Shown here piece by piece: positions 54,401 to 64,000 of a DNA stretch of 64,000 bases (the stretch's first letter is position 1; every line of letters starts with the position of its first letter). A program made the translations under genes and the position numbers. The stretch covers positions 45,451,909-45,515,908 of the forward strand of contig OZ026834.1 of NCBI GenBank assembly GCA_964023205.1. The letters run 5' to 3'. Below the pieces are notes generated by a model. That model searched no databases and was not told the origin of the DNA. It was given only the letters and a program-made list of their open reading frames with translations. The stretch is from Lutraria lutraria. Taxonomy: Eukaryota > Mollusca > Bivalvia > Venerida > Mactridae.

Positions 54401-55548
54401 GTTCCAGGGCATGCCCCTTTAAACTCAATGTGTGTTCTAGTTTTTAAAAAAATTAAAAGCATTCAAAATTCAATTTAAAAATAACTCAGAATTTATTTTA
54501 ACCAGATTTGAAACGATCTACAGTGTATTGATAAATACTAAGTCATAAGTAACTCTTTAACAGTTTAAAATGATCTAAAACTTCTCCATACCTTCATACT
54601 CTGGAGGTTCTGGCTCTTGTGGTACATCACCTGATTCTAACAGTTTGCCCAACTTTTTTTCATAGAAAAGTCTTGTACTTGCTGGAATAGATAAATAAGT
54701 TAACTTACAATCAAACAAGCAAATTTTATGAACTTAAAACACTTATTTTTTCTCAATCAGTGAAAAAGAGCATAATTAAGAGATAAGGGGGAAAACAACT
54801 GGTTCAAGAATACATATCGATGGTCTCACTTGAAAATGCCTAACATGCACTGTTTACAATTTTGATGCTGCCAAATTTGATTCAGTTCTGTATCCCGCGC
54901 AATTTCTGGAAATACCAAACATGAAAGGATTAAATTGTCATGTGACAAAATGCTGTATTTCAATTGGCCAGAGTAAGGAGGTAAAACAGCTCTAACCCAC
55001 ATGCTTTGCAGCTTCGACATTTTATTGAATTGTATTGTTCATCAAATAGAAAATAAAAAGGGAAATACTGTTTGTTTTTCAATTTGCTTGTTCAGAAGCT
55101 TTCTTTTGTTTGTTCAAGGTTTTTGTTCCGAGTTCATTTTCTGACTGGAGCTTGTTCGGCATTTTCAAGCGGGCCATTGTTAACCTCCCTACATTTAATT
55201 ACCAATACTAGGCAATAGGCTTTAAGCCTTTAAGTATGATTTAACCTTGATACAGACTAAAGAGTTAGCTGGACTAATATACAAACTTGTTGATGAACAA
55301 TTGATGAAGAGAAAACAATTTTTTCAGAAAGGGGAACAGAGCCATTTTTGCCCAAAAACCTGCCAGTTCCAAAAAATGCCTCATGGAACAGTTGAAACAT
55401 AAGTTATAGATTAATAAAGTTACACCTCTACTAATCTGTTAGTGTATAAAATTAGTAACTTACACACTACAGGTCCTACATTTACACCATATTCCAAAAG
55501 TTGTTTCCTCAACTCATCATCAGGGAGGTCTCCGATATCAATATCCAT
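51297..55548 (-). CDS. LEM-domain inner nuclear membrane protein (emerin/LAP2-like)
   Basis: A small tail-anchored protein of the inner nuclear membrane, expected to bind BAF (barrier-to-autointegration factor) and lamins. Five coding exons (55464-55548, 54592-54681, 53356-53419, 52742-52876, 51297-51483) join in consistent phase to 186 residues. The LEM domain covers about 1-45: DLPDDELRKQLLEYGVNVG, PVVSSTRLFYEKKLGKL; the pattern GxxxGPVxxxTRxxYEKKL is diagnostic. Then a Glu-rich acidic stretch, a basic Ser/Thr linker, and a single C-terminal membrane helix at 148-169 (LKLVFLAVVVFLVYLVI) with a 17-residue tail, as in emerin. It is shorter than human emerin but near the length of nematode emr-1. 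The start ATG sits 4 bases after an acceptor, so a 5' untranslated exon is expected upstream. A LAP2-type or lemd1-type paralogue cannot be excluded. Confidence 0.92.
52420..52712 (-). mobile_element. tRNA-derived SINE, family 1 (minus strand)
   Basis: Reverse complement shows GTGGTCGAGTGGTAATGCGC (box A), GGATTCGATTCTTGG (box B) and TCTCAGGGACGCTTTTTCGG, matching 15632-15942. Lies in intron 4 of the LEM gene. Confidence 0.85.
52742..52876 (-). CDS. LEM protein exon 4 (linker)
   Basis: Encodes AAEARSKPVMKPQFTSTPI, TQTDYTPVIQARVATPTQ and AVRRNIPR. Acceptor TTACAG, donor GTAAAT. Confidence 0.92.
53356..53419 (-). CDS. LEM protein exon 3 (acidic run)
   Basis: Encodes a run of glutamates ending EEVDEEVQINYR. 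Acceptor AAACAG, donor GTTTGA (weak at +3/+4 but fixed by phase). Confidence 0.88.
53815..54420. mobile_element. TIR element in LEM intron 2, with a nested insertion
   Basis: Ends are perfect 20-base inverted repeats AAAGGGGCATGCCCTGGAAC; similarity continues inward imperfectly (AAAGTGTCTCG against AGACATAGAAG reversed). Total 606 bp, of which 118 are a later insertion at 53893-54010. No transposase frame. Confidence 0.88.
53893..54010 (-). mobile_element. Nested retroelement-like insertion with hammerhead-like core
   Basis: Flanked by a 12-bp direct repeat AAATCAATTAAT (53881-53892 and 53999-54010). On the minus strand it holds CTGATGAAGGCTTACCCGGC followed by CGAAACGTAAC, i.e. the CUGAUGA and GAAA boxes of a hammerhead ribozyme around a short stem. 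Such motifs are known from Penelope-like elements. The cleavage-site side looks degenerate, so activity is doubtful. Confidence 0.5.
54592..54681 (-). CDS. LEM protein exon 2 (second half of LEM domain)
   Basis: Encodes STRLFYEKKLGKLLESGDV then PQEPEPPEYE. Acceptor TTCCAG, donor GTATGG, phase 1 to 1. Confidence 0.94.
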
Positions 55549-55552
55549 GTTT
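55464..55552 (-). CDS. LEM protein exon 1 (first coding exon)
   Basis: Acceptor TTTCAG at 55553-55558, four untranslated bases (AAAC), then ATG at 55548 and MDIDIGDLPDDELRKQLLEY, GVNVGPVV. Donor GTAAGT, phase 1. Confidence 0.94.
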
Positions 55553-56635
55553 CTGAAATCAAAAAGCATTTAAAATGAAAAAAAGTTCAAATAACAAATT
55601 TTGTATTTTCAAAGGCTTCAGTCTAGTTCTGGGTTTAATAACTAAGTTGGGTCTTTTTTATTTTGTCTTGTTGACCATTTTAGTTACAATTATCCTCTTT
55701 TAAAGTCAACAGCTTAAGACGCTTGTTCAAGCATCCAGTGAAGCAGGTAAGTTTCTGGAAAGCTTCAGGCTTTATCTTTAGCATAACAAGGAATATGTTT
55801 AAATTAAGGGTAGTCTGAAACATAGGCATATTATTTGACACCATTAATTTGCCAAATAGGTTAAAAGTAAATTTTAGGTCAGGTCATGTTGATAGATTAA
55901 AAATACTAACTATAATTTATCGCACTGTATACATGTTTTATGGAAATTTGTGCATTTCATCATCATCTCTAATAATCGCTAGTACCATATATTTCTAAAT
56001 TTATATGCCAGATTTAGGTTTAAACTTTAATGTAGCTTGCACATTCTTTTGATGTGTATAGGCGAAATATATATATTTTGTATTGATAATTTATTGTATT
56101 TGGGACAATATACTACATGGTGACTGTTTTAACAAGTGACAAAACATTAAATTTGTGTCTCCTTCCATTTCGTTATTTAAATATCAGCCACGGAACCATC
56201 ATCCAAGGTCATGACGTAACTGTAAATGGTGTAAACAATCGGCTGCTAAACAGATTTTAGGAGAAAGATCGTTACATTTTGAAAAAATAATGTAGGTTTA
56301 CTAATTGAATTATCTTTTTTTACATGGTCTTATCAACGCATACGAAGGGAAACTATTTTCTTATGTTTTCAAGAGCTATTCAAAGCATTTTTTATTACCG
56401 ACAGTAGTTTGTCGTCTCTGTAGTCCAACTAATTAGACTGCTTTGTGACGGCGAGACATTTTTTCGACTTGGCTCCGTCCCGCACAGTCTAACAAAGATC
56501 TGCATATTTGTGTGTGGAAAATCCCCAATTAAAACCCATTGGGAACGTTAACTACAATATATGTGACCAAAGTGAACCATTCCATGGAGAAAACACGTGT
56601 CTATACTCATATGTGTATAAATCATTCTAACATAC

Positions 56636-56700
56636 CTTTTCTGAATACATGCATTAGTGATTTGTTTCTCACCATAATTTCCGAACTGAAAACGAAACTG
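56636..56700 (-). other. Candidate 5' untranslated exon of the LEM gene
   Basis: A good GTATGT donor preceded by ATTCAGAAAAG, with a possible acceptor (CGTTTTCAG) near 56686. The right limit is open. It is placed where an upstream exon is required, but contains ATG triplets, so this is tentative. Confidence 0.3.
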
Positions 56701-57230
56701 GTGTAATGGCGGTACAATGCTGGTGTCATGGTAAACATTGCCTACTGCTTTGCAATAATTTAAGTACAAGTTTAAATAAGCTGGCATGTCAACGAAACGT
56801 TGGCAAGGTAAACTTAAATCAACTTTCGATAATTCTATTTCTAGGTACTCATTATAAAGATCGATTTAGAATTAAACTGTCCGACGGTATTTTTGTACGG
56901 AGTGTAACTGGATGTGACTAAAGTCCGTTCACGCGACGTAAAATTTTAGTTTAATATTTCAAATTTGACATTTAACACAAGATTTTTTAAAGCACATTCA
57001 CACAGATTATTGTTATTTCTATCGATTTAAGTAAGTTAAGCCTGTTATTGAAGAATTTTGACGTAATTTGAATTTCCGCACGTAAATATGCAGATGTTTG
57101 TTAGGCTGAGAGGATGGCCTTTCCGAATTCGTTCATGAAAATCGGCCAACCGTAAAGCCAAATTAGTAGGGCTAGTCGTCTCTGTAGTTGGCTTCAAGGG
57201 TATGACGTCATTCAACAAACTGTATAGCCA

Positions 57231-57402
57231 GGGTTCTCAATAAGTTTGTGGGCAACAGGCCCAAAAGCTAGACTAACAGGCCTGCTAGAGGGGATCTGGG
57301 AATTTTTTATCAATATTTTATAAACTTTTGAGATTCTTAACTGGCCCAAACACATTTCTAAGAGGCTAAATTGGCCTGCAGCCTGCTGCTATTGAGAACC
57401 CC
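57231..57402. mobile_element. MITE with GGGTTCTCAATA ends, copy 2
   Basis: Left AGGGTTCTCAATAAG, right CTATTGAGAACCCC; 14-base inverted ends and the same body blocks as 42292-42442, plus about 20 extra bases in the middle. Confidence 0.88.
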
Positions 57403-58246
57403 GATAGCGCGAGCTTTTTGTAAATATTTCCGGTATACGAAAACGAAGATATCACGATTTAGGGTTACTCGACGGTACACGTTTTTATGTGCACAAGAAT
57501 TTAACATTTTGAGGTGGAGGCGATTTATTTTTGGGCGGATGCGACTATTACTCATGAATAGAAAACTTGCCAAATGCAAACTTCAACTATTAATCGGCGA
57601 AAACGCCAAGAAACAGAAACTTGATAGAAGCTGATTCAGCTTTTTTTAAAACGTTCCATGAATATCACGATGTTCAAAGGGGTTCTAAACTAATGTTTTA
57701 GTCTTCCATAAACAAATCTACAGAAACCTGCTTATCAGTCATTTAACAACAATCAGTTGTCTAGAAGATATATATCAAGAATGGAAGATACTCAGTGAGA
57801 CCTTATTTTAATCATATAATACCTTTTGGATAAATTAATAATTGCCGATTTCTGTTCCAACTTTTTGTTTCGTTTTGATGACCAATTTCTCACTAACCAA
57901 TCAAATCAAAAGTTTACTCTTTCGGCGGGGTATGTTGGAAATTCTTTTTACAAAACCACATTTGATTGGATGAATCTATTCCTTCAACCCAATGAGATTG
58001 TATGTTACATCTAAAACGGTGTAGAAGTATATTTTCTCCAGGATATTCACGCTGTAAACACGTCACTTTCGGACCACTAATTAACCGGCCCTTTTCCCGA
58101 TTATATCAGGGGTCCACTATATATTACATATAATGAATAGGCCTACACTTACTTTAAAGGTAAAAGAAGTAAGATATTGCGACACAATAGGTAGAATAGA
58201 TATATAGTGTCCCCGAATAATGAACGTATTGCATACATTGCACCAA

Positions 58247-58290
58247 GGACTTATATAAATTAAATATACATACATGTATAAAGTCCTTGA
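58247..58290. repeat. Short inverted repeat AAGGACTTATA ... TATAAAGTCCTT
   Basis: Imperfect relative of the palindrome at 58622-58661, 375 bases away. Confidence 0.7.
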
Positions 58291-58621
58291 TTGCACGAAT
58301 CTACGCTCCTAAAACACTATATCACAATTTATCTATAACAGGAGCTTGTGTTTACTGAAATATAAAATACTAGTAAACAGATCGTTATAAAAACAAGAAG
58401 ACTAATAATTAAGACGTCTATAATTTTTAGTTCATTAAATGGAATTGATTTGAATTTATAATATATATACCTATATTTGCTTCACTTTTATACGTTGTTT
58501 ATCCGGCATAATGGATATAGAATTAATGTCTATGAATAAGAATGAAGTGATGTTATACAAAAAAGAAAGGAAAAAGAAAAACGAAGGGAATATGAGTCTA
58601 AATGAAAATAGTGCATGTTGA

Positions 58622-58661
58622 CAAGGACTTATATACATACATGTATGTATATAAGTCCTTG
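58622..58661. repeat. Perfect 40-bp palindrome
   Basis: CAAGGACTTATATACATACA followed immediately by its exact reverse complement, with no spacer. Confidence 0.9.
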
Positions 58662-60779
58662 ATGTTGATGAACAGGCCCATGTATGTAATATGTATTCAA
58701 ATGTAAGACAAGGATCACCATGGATGGTGATTGAATATAAACAAAACCGCACGTGTTTGATGATGTAAACAGATCATTGTTAATATGTCATTTCCATGTC
58801 GAGGAAATTTGCATATATGGTTATTTTTTTTCTGAAAAAGCACTTCATGATTGCAATGATATATATCTGTGACCTGTAGTTATTTTCATGACACACGCGA
58901 AATAAAATTAATTTTCTGTTGCAACATAAGAAAACAACAACAACAAACAGAAAAAAACGTGTTTATATTTATTTACATATATTGTTTAGTGATACATTTA
59001 TTAATAGTGCCTATATATGATATGTTCAATAATAATTATTCTGGGTTTGGTCGTCAACTTTTCCACCGTCAAAAGAGGCGATTTCATCCAAATATTAAGG
59101 GCCAGCTAGGGCGTCTTCTCCAAAACATAAAGAAAATCCCCGAATGATAAAAGGAGTTCGATCGTTAATGCGCGACACAAGAGGTAGAATATTTCTTTCG
59201 TGATCGTTTGTAATAACTAAGATAAAATTTCACGTGGATATATATAAATGTCACACATTTCTATCAATCACGAAATGCCTATACCAGCTAGTAGTGATAT
59301 TAAAAGTATTGATTATGCTGTCTTTGTCTTAACCTGTAGATATTCTTAAGTCAATCCCTGTTTATGACATTAATCCGCATAAAATCGACATCGACATCTT
59401 AAGTGGAACAGAATACATGTATACTTACTTCATTAGGACTACACTCACATGGTAGCATATAGGACTATACTAGCTATAGTATTCAGTTTACAAAAAATAA
59501 GACTTAAGTTTCCTGAACATTCTTGTGGGTCTTATAATAATCTCCAATAAGTATCAACCGTACATAGTAACAACGCATCCTAATGAAACATGTGTCATTA
59601 TTATAAAATATTTATCTATTAGGTATGCTGTTTACGTTTTTTTGTAGACAGATTTCAAAGGTAAACATAGCGCCTCCAAGTGATTCTGTTTTATCAACCA
59701 AATAATCTCACACATCAAGACAAAGCACATGGAACAACACTTGTTATCATGATTTTGACGTGTAGCTAGTATTCACTGTATACAAACATGCTGTAAACTC
59801 GGTTAAATCTAAGAACTTGGACACTCTTTGTTTGCTTCACAGAGCACATCTTGTCAATCATACTCTCACGATTTCAAGCTTAATACAAGTGTAACAAATG
59901 ATTAGCGAGGCTTTCATAATACTGCCATGTAGCTTAAATTGGCACACATTTTGGTACAAATATAACTTTTATAAACAAACTGACAACAATGAACAGCGTA
60001 ATCGTGTACTAACTGTTTTTCATCTTTTTTAACCAAATGCCTCTGTTTCGACTACAAAATTGATCTACATATATAACCAATGCAGATTACATAATTGTTC
60101 ACGTGAATTAAATCGCTTTGACAATTTAATTCCATAAGTTTATCATATACTTACTATGTATTTAGGTTTCAAACAAGTGCACCTGAATTGTCTGGGGTAA
60201 AACATAATTGCTGCTTAAGTCTGATTTGCCTTGACTTTGACAAAATACTTATTGAAGAGGAACGAAAAAAAGTTTAATTCCCTAAAAGCCTTATATAATA
60301 CTACGTATATACAATTCGATGCAGTAGACATTTTTACTGAGTTTCCTAGTACAGTTTCAATCGTCCATGTATACTTAAAAGGAAAACAAGTCTTGTCCAA
60401 AGTTTATAGTTTCCGTGATATTTTTGTAGCACAGTAAAACTATTTCTCTGTAATTTAGCTTACTTTATAAAAATCATCTTTCATCGAAACCAGTTGAGCA
60501 AGTTGTAATGAGCGACTCGTAGCGTCTTCTTTCTAATGGTACCATTTTAATTGATAATTTATAAAAGAAAATGTTTTGTAGACCGACCAAGACTTATATG
60601 GACGTACTTTTGGGTGATCGGTAGATCCTACAGTTTTATACAATAGCTTCTTGTTCTGTCTAAAATTGTATTAAAACAGACGTAAGTAATGATGTACACT
60701 TCATACACATGGATGGTAAGTTACAAGGTTTTATCTATTGTTGGATCCTCAAAACTTATCTAAACAACCTGTAGCTTTG

Positions 60780-60965
60780 CTATTTTTGGAAACAGAACAA
60801 TAGTTTGATCTGCCTTCCATCGGCGCGTATGAATTTTGATGCGAACCAAGTACTACGTTTTTCTTCATCCGCAATGCAATTGTTAAACTAGTTCCTATTC
60901 CATGTTGCAGTGCAAGTCAATGTAAATTCATTTTCCGTGAGTACTTTCAGTACTTTGATTTGTGT
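60780..60965 (+). repeat. Dispersed repeat copy (TTCCATGTTGCAGTGCAA family)
   Basis: Contains ATGAATTTTGATGCGAACCA, AACTAGTTCCTATTCCATGT and GAGTACTTTCAGTACTTTGA; matches bases 1-65 on the same strand and the copies at 16.0 and 32.8 kb on the opposite strand. Confidence 0.82.
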
Positions 60966-61945
60966 GTTTTTATTGGTTGAGTTTTGAATGGTCGAGTTTC
61001 TGGAAGGTAGTATTTAGGGGAAAGTGTGAAAATTTTAAGCGCATTTTAAAAAAAATACTTCTATCATTCATCTACGTACATTAAGAAGATTAGTATGGGA
61101 TCTCGGGCACTGTGATATCGAAACTGCTGTTTGAGTTAACCTGATTTATTCATTTTAGATAAAATTACTAAAACGGTCATGTATTTAATAAAGAACATCT
61201 CATATCTTATACGACACTGTGGACAAATAAATAACCTGCGATCAACACCACTTCGTTTTTATCTGACATGTAAAACAAAGTAAATATACCAAACGCAAAG
61301 GTTTTGGAATTTACTAATAAATTCATGCTGGTAAACTAAATACAGTGATTTTTTATACATTGATTAGCCTCCTAGCTAGTACGTCCATAACTCATTTTTT
61401 ATGTGTAACTTACCGATTATACATCGATTGGTTTGATGTAGATTTTATTTTTAGAAAAGAAATTTTAAGAAAAGAAAAAAAACAGTTGGAAGACTAAATG
61501 ATTTATCAATTTATAATCCGTCATTAGACAGTTTTGTGGTACCAAGGAACATAGATGACAGAAAACTAATCTAAGATAAACACGCAGATATTAAACAATA
61601 AACAAAATACCAAATGGAAGATTAGCACGCCAAACCACTTAAAGTCCTTTCCGTTCCTTGTGCTGCTTATATATAATATGACTAATGTAGTCCAACATTT
61701 CTTTAAACGATTATTGAAAAACAACCCATTAATGTTTTGTTTTCTATTTTGTATACAAAACAACGATGGTGTATTAATTTCTATTATTTCTGTTTTTATT
61801 TAAAACTTGTTTTTATGAATATAATTATATTGCTTTATAGAGTGTAATATGTATAGAGTTGTTATCATGTGTTCAAACATTTTTTTCTGATTACATATAT
61901 TATATAATAAAATGTAATAACAAAATACATGTATTAACATTATAT

Positions 61946-62087
61946 AAATATCACATCCCACATAGGGTGATAGAACGTAATGTTCACCCGAGACAAGTAA
62001 TGTCGACCGAGGCCTTAGCCGAGGTTGACATAACTTTGTCAAGGGTGAACATTACGCTCTATCACCCTATGTGGGATGTGATATTTA
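61946..62087. repeat. 142-bp hairpin element
   Basis: Terminal arms of 44 bases (AAATATCACATCCCACATAG ... GTAATGTTCACCC) are inverted with a single mismatch, and the interior (ATGTCGACC ... GGTTGACAT) is itself palindromic around GAGGCCTTAGCC. A related smaller stem, TCAGAGGGTAAC ... GTCACCCTCTGA, lies at about 62381-62421 and may belong to the same larger element. Confidence 0.9.
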
Positions 62088-62475
62088 TTTTATTATACCG
62101 AACAAAACAATAATTAAGAAAGACACTAAATGCAACAAACATGTTAACAAATATTACGAAAACTATAATATGAATTGAAACGAAGCTTCTTTCTGACACC
62201 ATAGTTATTTTTTATGTCTACTGCAAAACCGCATGTCGAACTACAATTATATTCTACTAAGTGCCTAAAGTGTCTAGACAATGCTAGTATTCTATACGAC
62301 AGAGATTGAATAAAACCCGACTCACGGTAATATCGCGTGAGCGCGTGAGGACAGTTTCGTTATGGTAAGCGGGCCGAAATGTAATGTCAGAGGGTAACAT
62401 TACGGATTGTCACCCTCTGACGTCACATAAGACTATAGAGTAAATAAGTCACGTGAGGTATAATAATATTGATTG

Positions 62476-62683
62476 TACTGTGGAATCATTAATTTTCAGA
62501 TTTAATTTCGTTGATTTCGTGTGTCGGCCCATCCAGGAAATCAAATCCCGACGAATTTAAATGCAGAGATAGTACATTTCTTTTTCAAAAAAAGCAAAAT
62601 CCACGAATTAATGCCCCACGAAATAGCCAGTTTAGTAAAAACCAAGAAAATTGAGCCCAACGAAAATAAATGAAAATGCAGTA
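62476..62683. mobile_element. MITE (TACTGTA ends), copy 2
   Basis: Opposite orientation to 35416-35576, sharing TTTAAATGCAGAGATA, CCACGAATTAATG-like and GAGCCCAACGAAAATAAATG blocks. Confidence 0.8.
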
Positions 62684-63424
62684 TTTGATTCACATCAGAC
62701 AAATATATGTAAACGTTGATCATAAAGCAGGGCTGTATATATAGTTTACATATATTTTTTTTTGACCTACGTACTAGATGTTTTGGGTAAGAACTATTAA
62801 GAAAACATCGTTTAAAATATTAAGACGCCATTGTGCATAATAGCCGGATTTGTTATCGTAAAAGTAAAAAAGGAAGACGATAACCTGATAAACCCAATGA
62901 TGATCTTTATCCAAAAAGTCATCGATTTTATTAATGAATCAATAAGACACACTGGGTTTTGTTTGGCGTCTACTTAAAGGGATTTACCAGATTTAGGCTC
63001 CTGATATCCCATGCAATTAATTCTATAATATCATGATTATAAGTTCAATAATGAATACTCTTCTATGATGGAGATTATTTGACTACGCAAGTATGATGGG
63101 TTAAGGCAAATAAGATTAAGGGTTATACAGGTCGTTGTTGGCTACCCTCGTATTAAAGGATACTAATATCGCTTGTATGCTAACAGTAATTTAGGATCAG
63201 AATCTGGCGCTTGTCGACTGTACTTTACCATGAGGCTAGATAAATTCTCTGTTATATGTACACAAATATGCATAAAGTCAAGTCCTACCTTTGGCAATTC
63301 ATTACATGTATTTTAATTCTTCCTTAAAGACCAGGATCGACCAAGGTCAAATAGTTGAGGTTTTGAGACTCTCCCATTAAATTCCGTTATTTAATCGTAT
63401 TTCCTGTAATTTTATATTGCACAA

Positions 63425-63600
63425 ACAGCCAGGGCCATTTGGCAACATCTCCAACTTCAATGTTGGATAAAGACCGCCCAGGCATAAGCCTGTGTCGAAC
63501 CAGCAATTCTCCGTAAACTAGCTGGCTAGATTCTTCTTTTGTGAATTCTGGTCACGGATTGGATTCGAATTAATAACTAGTGGTGAAGGACTAGTGATTA
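63425..63600 (+). repeat. Probable degenerate SINE-like repeat
   Basis: Contains GCCAGGGCCATTTGGCAAC, GTGTCGAACCAGCAATTCTC and GTAAACTAGCTGGCTAGATT. The TCGAACC word resembles a reversed pol III B box. Assignment is tentative. Confidence 0.4.
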
Positions 63601-64000
63601 CTTGTCAGAGACCATAAACAATCAACTAAGGATGAGCGCAATGATACAAATCGTTCATTGCAACATTAATTCTGCTGGACGCCGAATACTATTTTTGTAA
63701 ACATGGTTAATAACAGCCAGCATACCTTTTAACAGATCTCAATACGCAATTTTAGCTTCCCATCCAATGCTTTTCACAAGGTTGGAAGCATCCCGTAGGT
63801 TGCACCCTTATTTTCCACGATTAATCTATAGATTAAAAATGAATTATTTGAATATTTTTAAGGCGATACACCGAGCCACAAGTTTTTGTCCTCTGTTATT
63901 AGAATTATTTGTGGTCATTGCTGTCAATTGAAGGCTATTTAATACATAAACTACTATAAACTGTCATGATTAAACACCCTATTTGTAGATATTCATTGAC

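Larger units (their letters stand above)
55559..64000. other. Region upstream of the LEM gene, no further gene seen
   Basis: Apart from the candidate 5' exon, I see no coding exon with motif or splice support. It holds MITE copies at 57.2 and 62.5 kb, short palindromes at 58.25 and 58.62 kb, a dispersed repeat at 60.8-60.96 kb, a hairpin element at 61.95-62.09 kb, a smaller hairpin at 62.38-62.42 kb and a degenerate SINE-like block at 63.42-63.6 kb. Confidence 0.55.

Noticed and set aside
57358..57634. Overlapping frames of 73-87 residues on both strands
   Set aside because: They overlap the right end of a MITE copy and oppose each other without motif or splice support.
61859..62113. Frames on both strands at the 142-bp hairpin
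   Set aside because: Open reading results from the self-complementary element; no motif.

Overview
The window is AT-rich animal DNA with small exons, GT-AG introns and a high load of short non-autonomous repeats. The gene content (a Vsx paired-class homeobox gene, an intronless Toll-like receptor, a very large EGF/Ig/MAM ectodomain gene and a LEM-domain gene) together with several tRNA-derived SINE families and TIR/MITE families points to a lophotrochozoan, most likely a bivalve mollusc. No bacterial or viral genes were seen.

Layout. (1) 2.4-14.3 kb, plus strand: a complete five-exon Vsx (visual system homeobox) gene. It has an eh1 repressor motif, a homeodomain split over three exons, a CVC domain and a C-terminal RV/OAR-like motif (377 residues). 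A minisatellite in intron 3 appears to have been built from the exon 3 splice-donor junction. (2) 17.2-19.4 kb, plus strand: a single-exon Toll-like receptor of 739 codons. It has a TATA box right next to the start codon, a textbook kappaB site about 430 bp upstream, and an unusual BB loop in the TIR domain. (3) 21.7-41.5 kb, minus strand: one large gene reconstructed here as 39 exons with consistent reading phases (about 1465 residues, 5' end and 3' end not settled). In protein order it has a cysteine-rich N-terminal region made of a repeated module I cannot assign to a known family, with one EGF embedded in it, then 20 tandem EGF domains, one Ig domain and one MAM domain. A four-exon EGF block is duplicated in tandem. 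Its introns hold five copies of one MITE family, an 8-bp-TSD hAT-like element, another MITE and a SINE. (4) 41.5-51.3 kb: no confirmed gene; a large inverted repeat (about 3 kb overall), smaller foldback elements and stacked SINEs. (5) 51.3-55.6 kb, minus strand: a five-coding-exon gene for an emerin/LAP2-like LEM-domain protein with a C-terminal membrane anchor (186 residues). (6) 55.6-64 kb: a probable 5' untranslated exon of the LEM gene, then repeats and non-coding DNA including a perfect 40-bp palindrome and a 142-bp hairpin element.

The four genes have unrelated roles (retinal/interneuron transcription factor, innate immune receptor, adhesion or matrix protein, inner nuclear membrane protein) and I see no sign that they act together. 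The strongest candidates for something undescribed are the N-terminal cysteine module of the large gene, the higher-order EGF exon duplication, the splice-donor-derived minisatellite in Vsx, and the large foldback structure.
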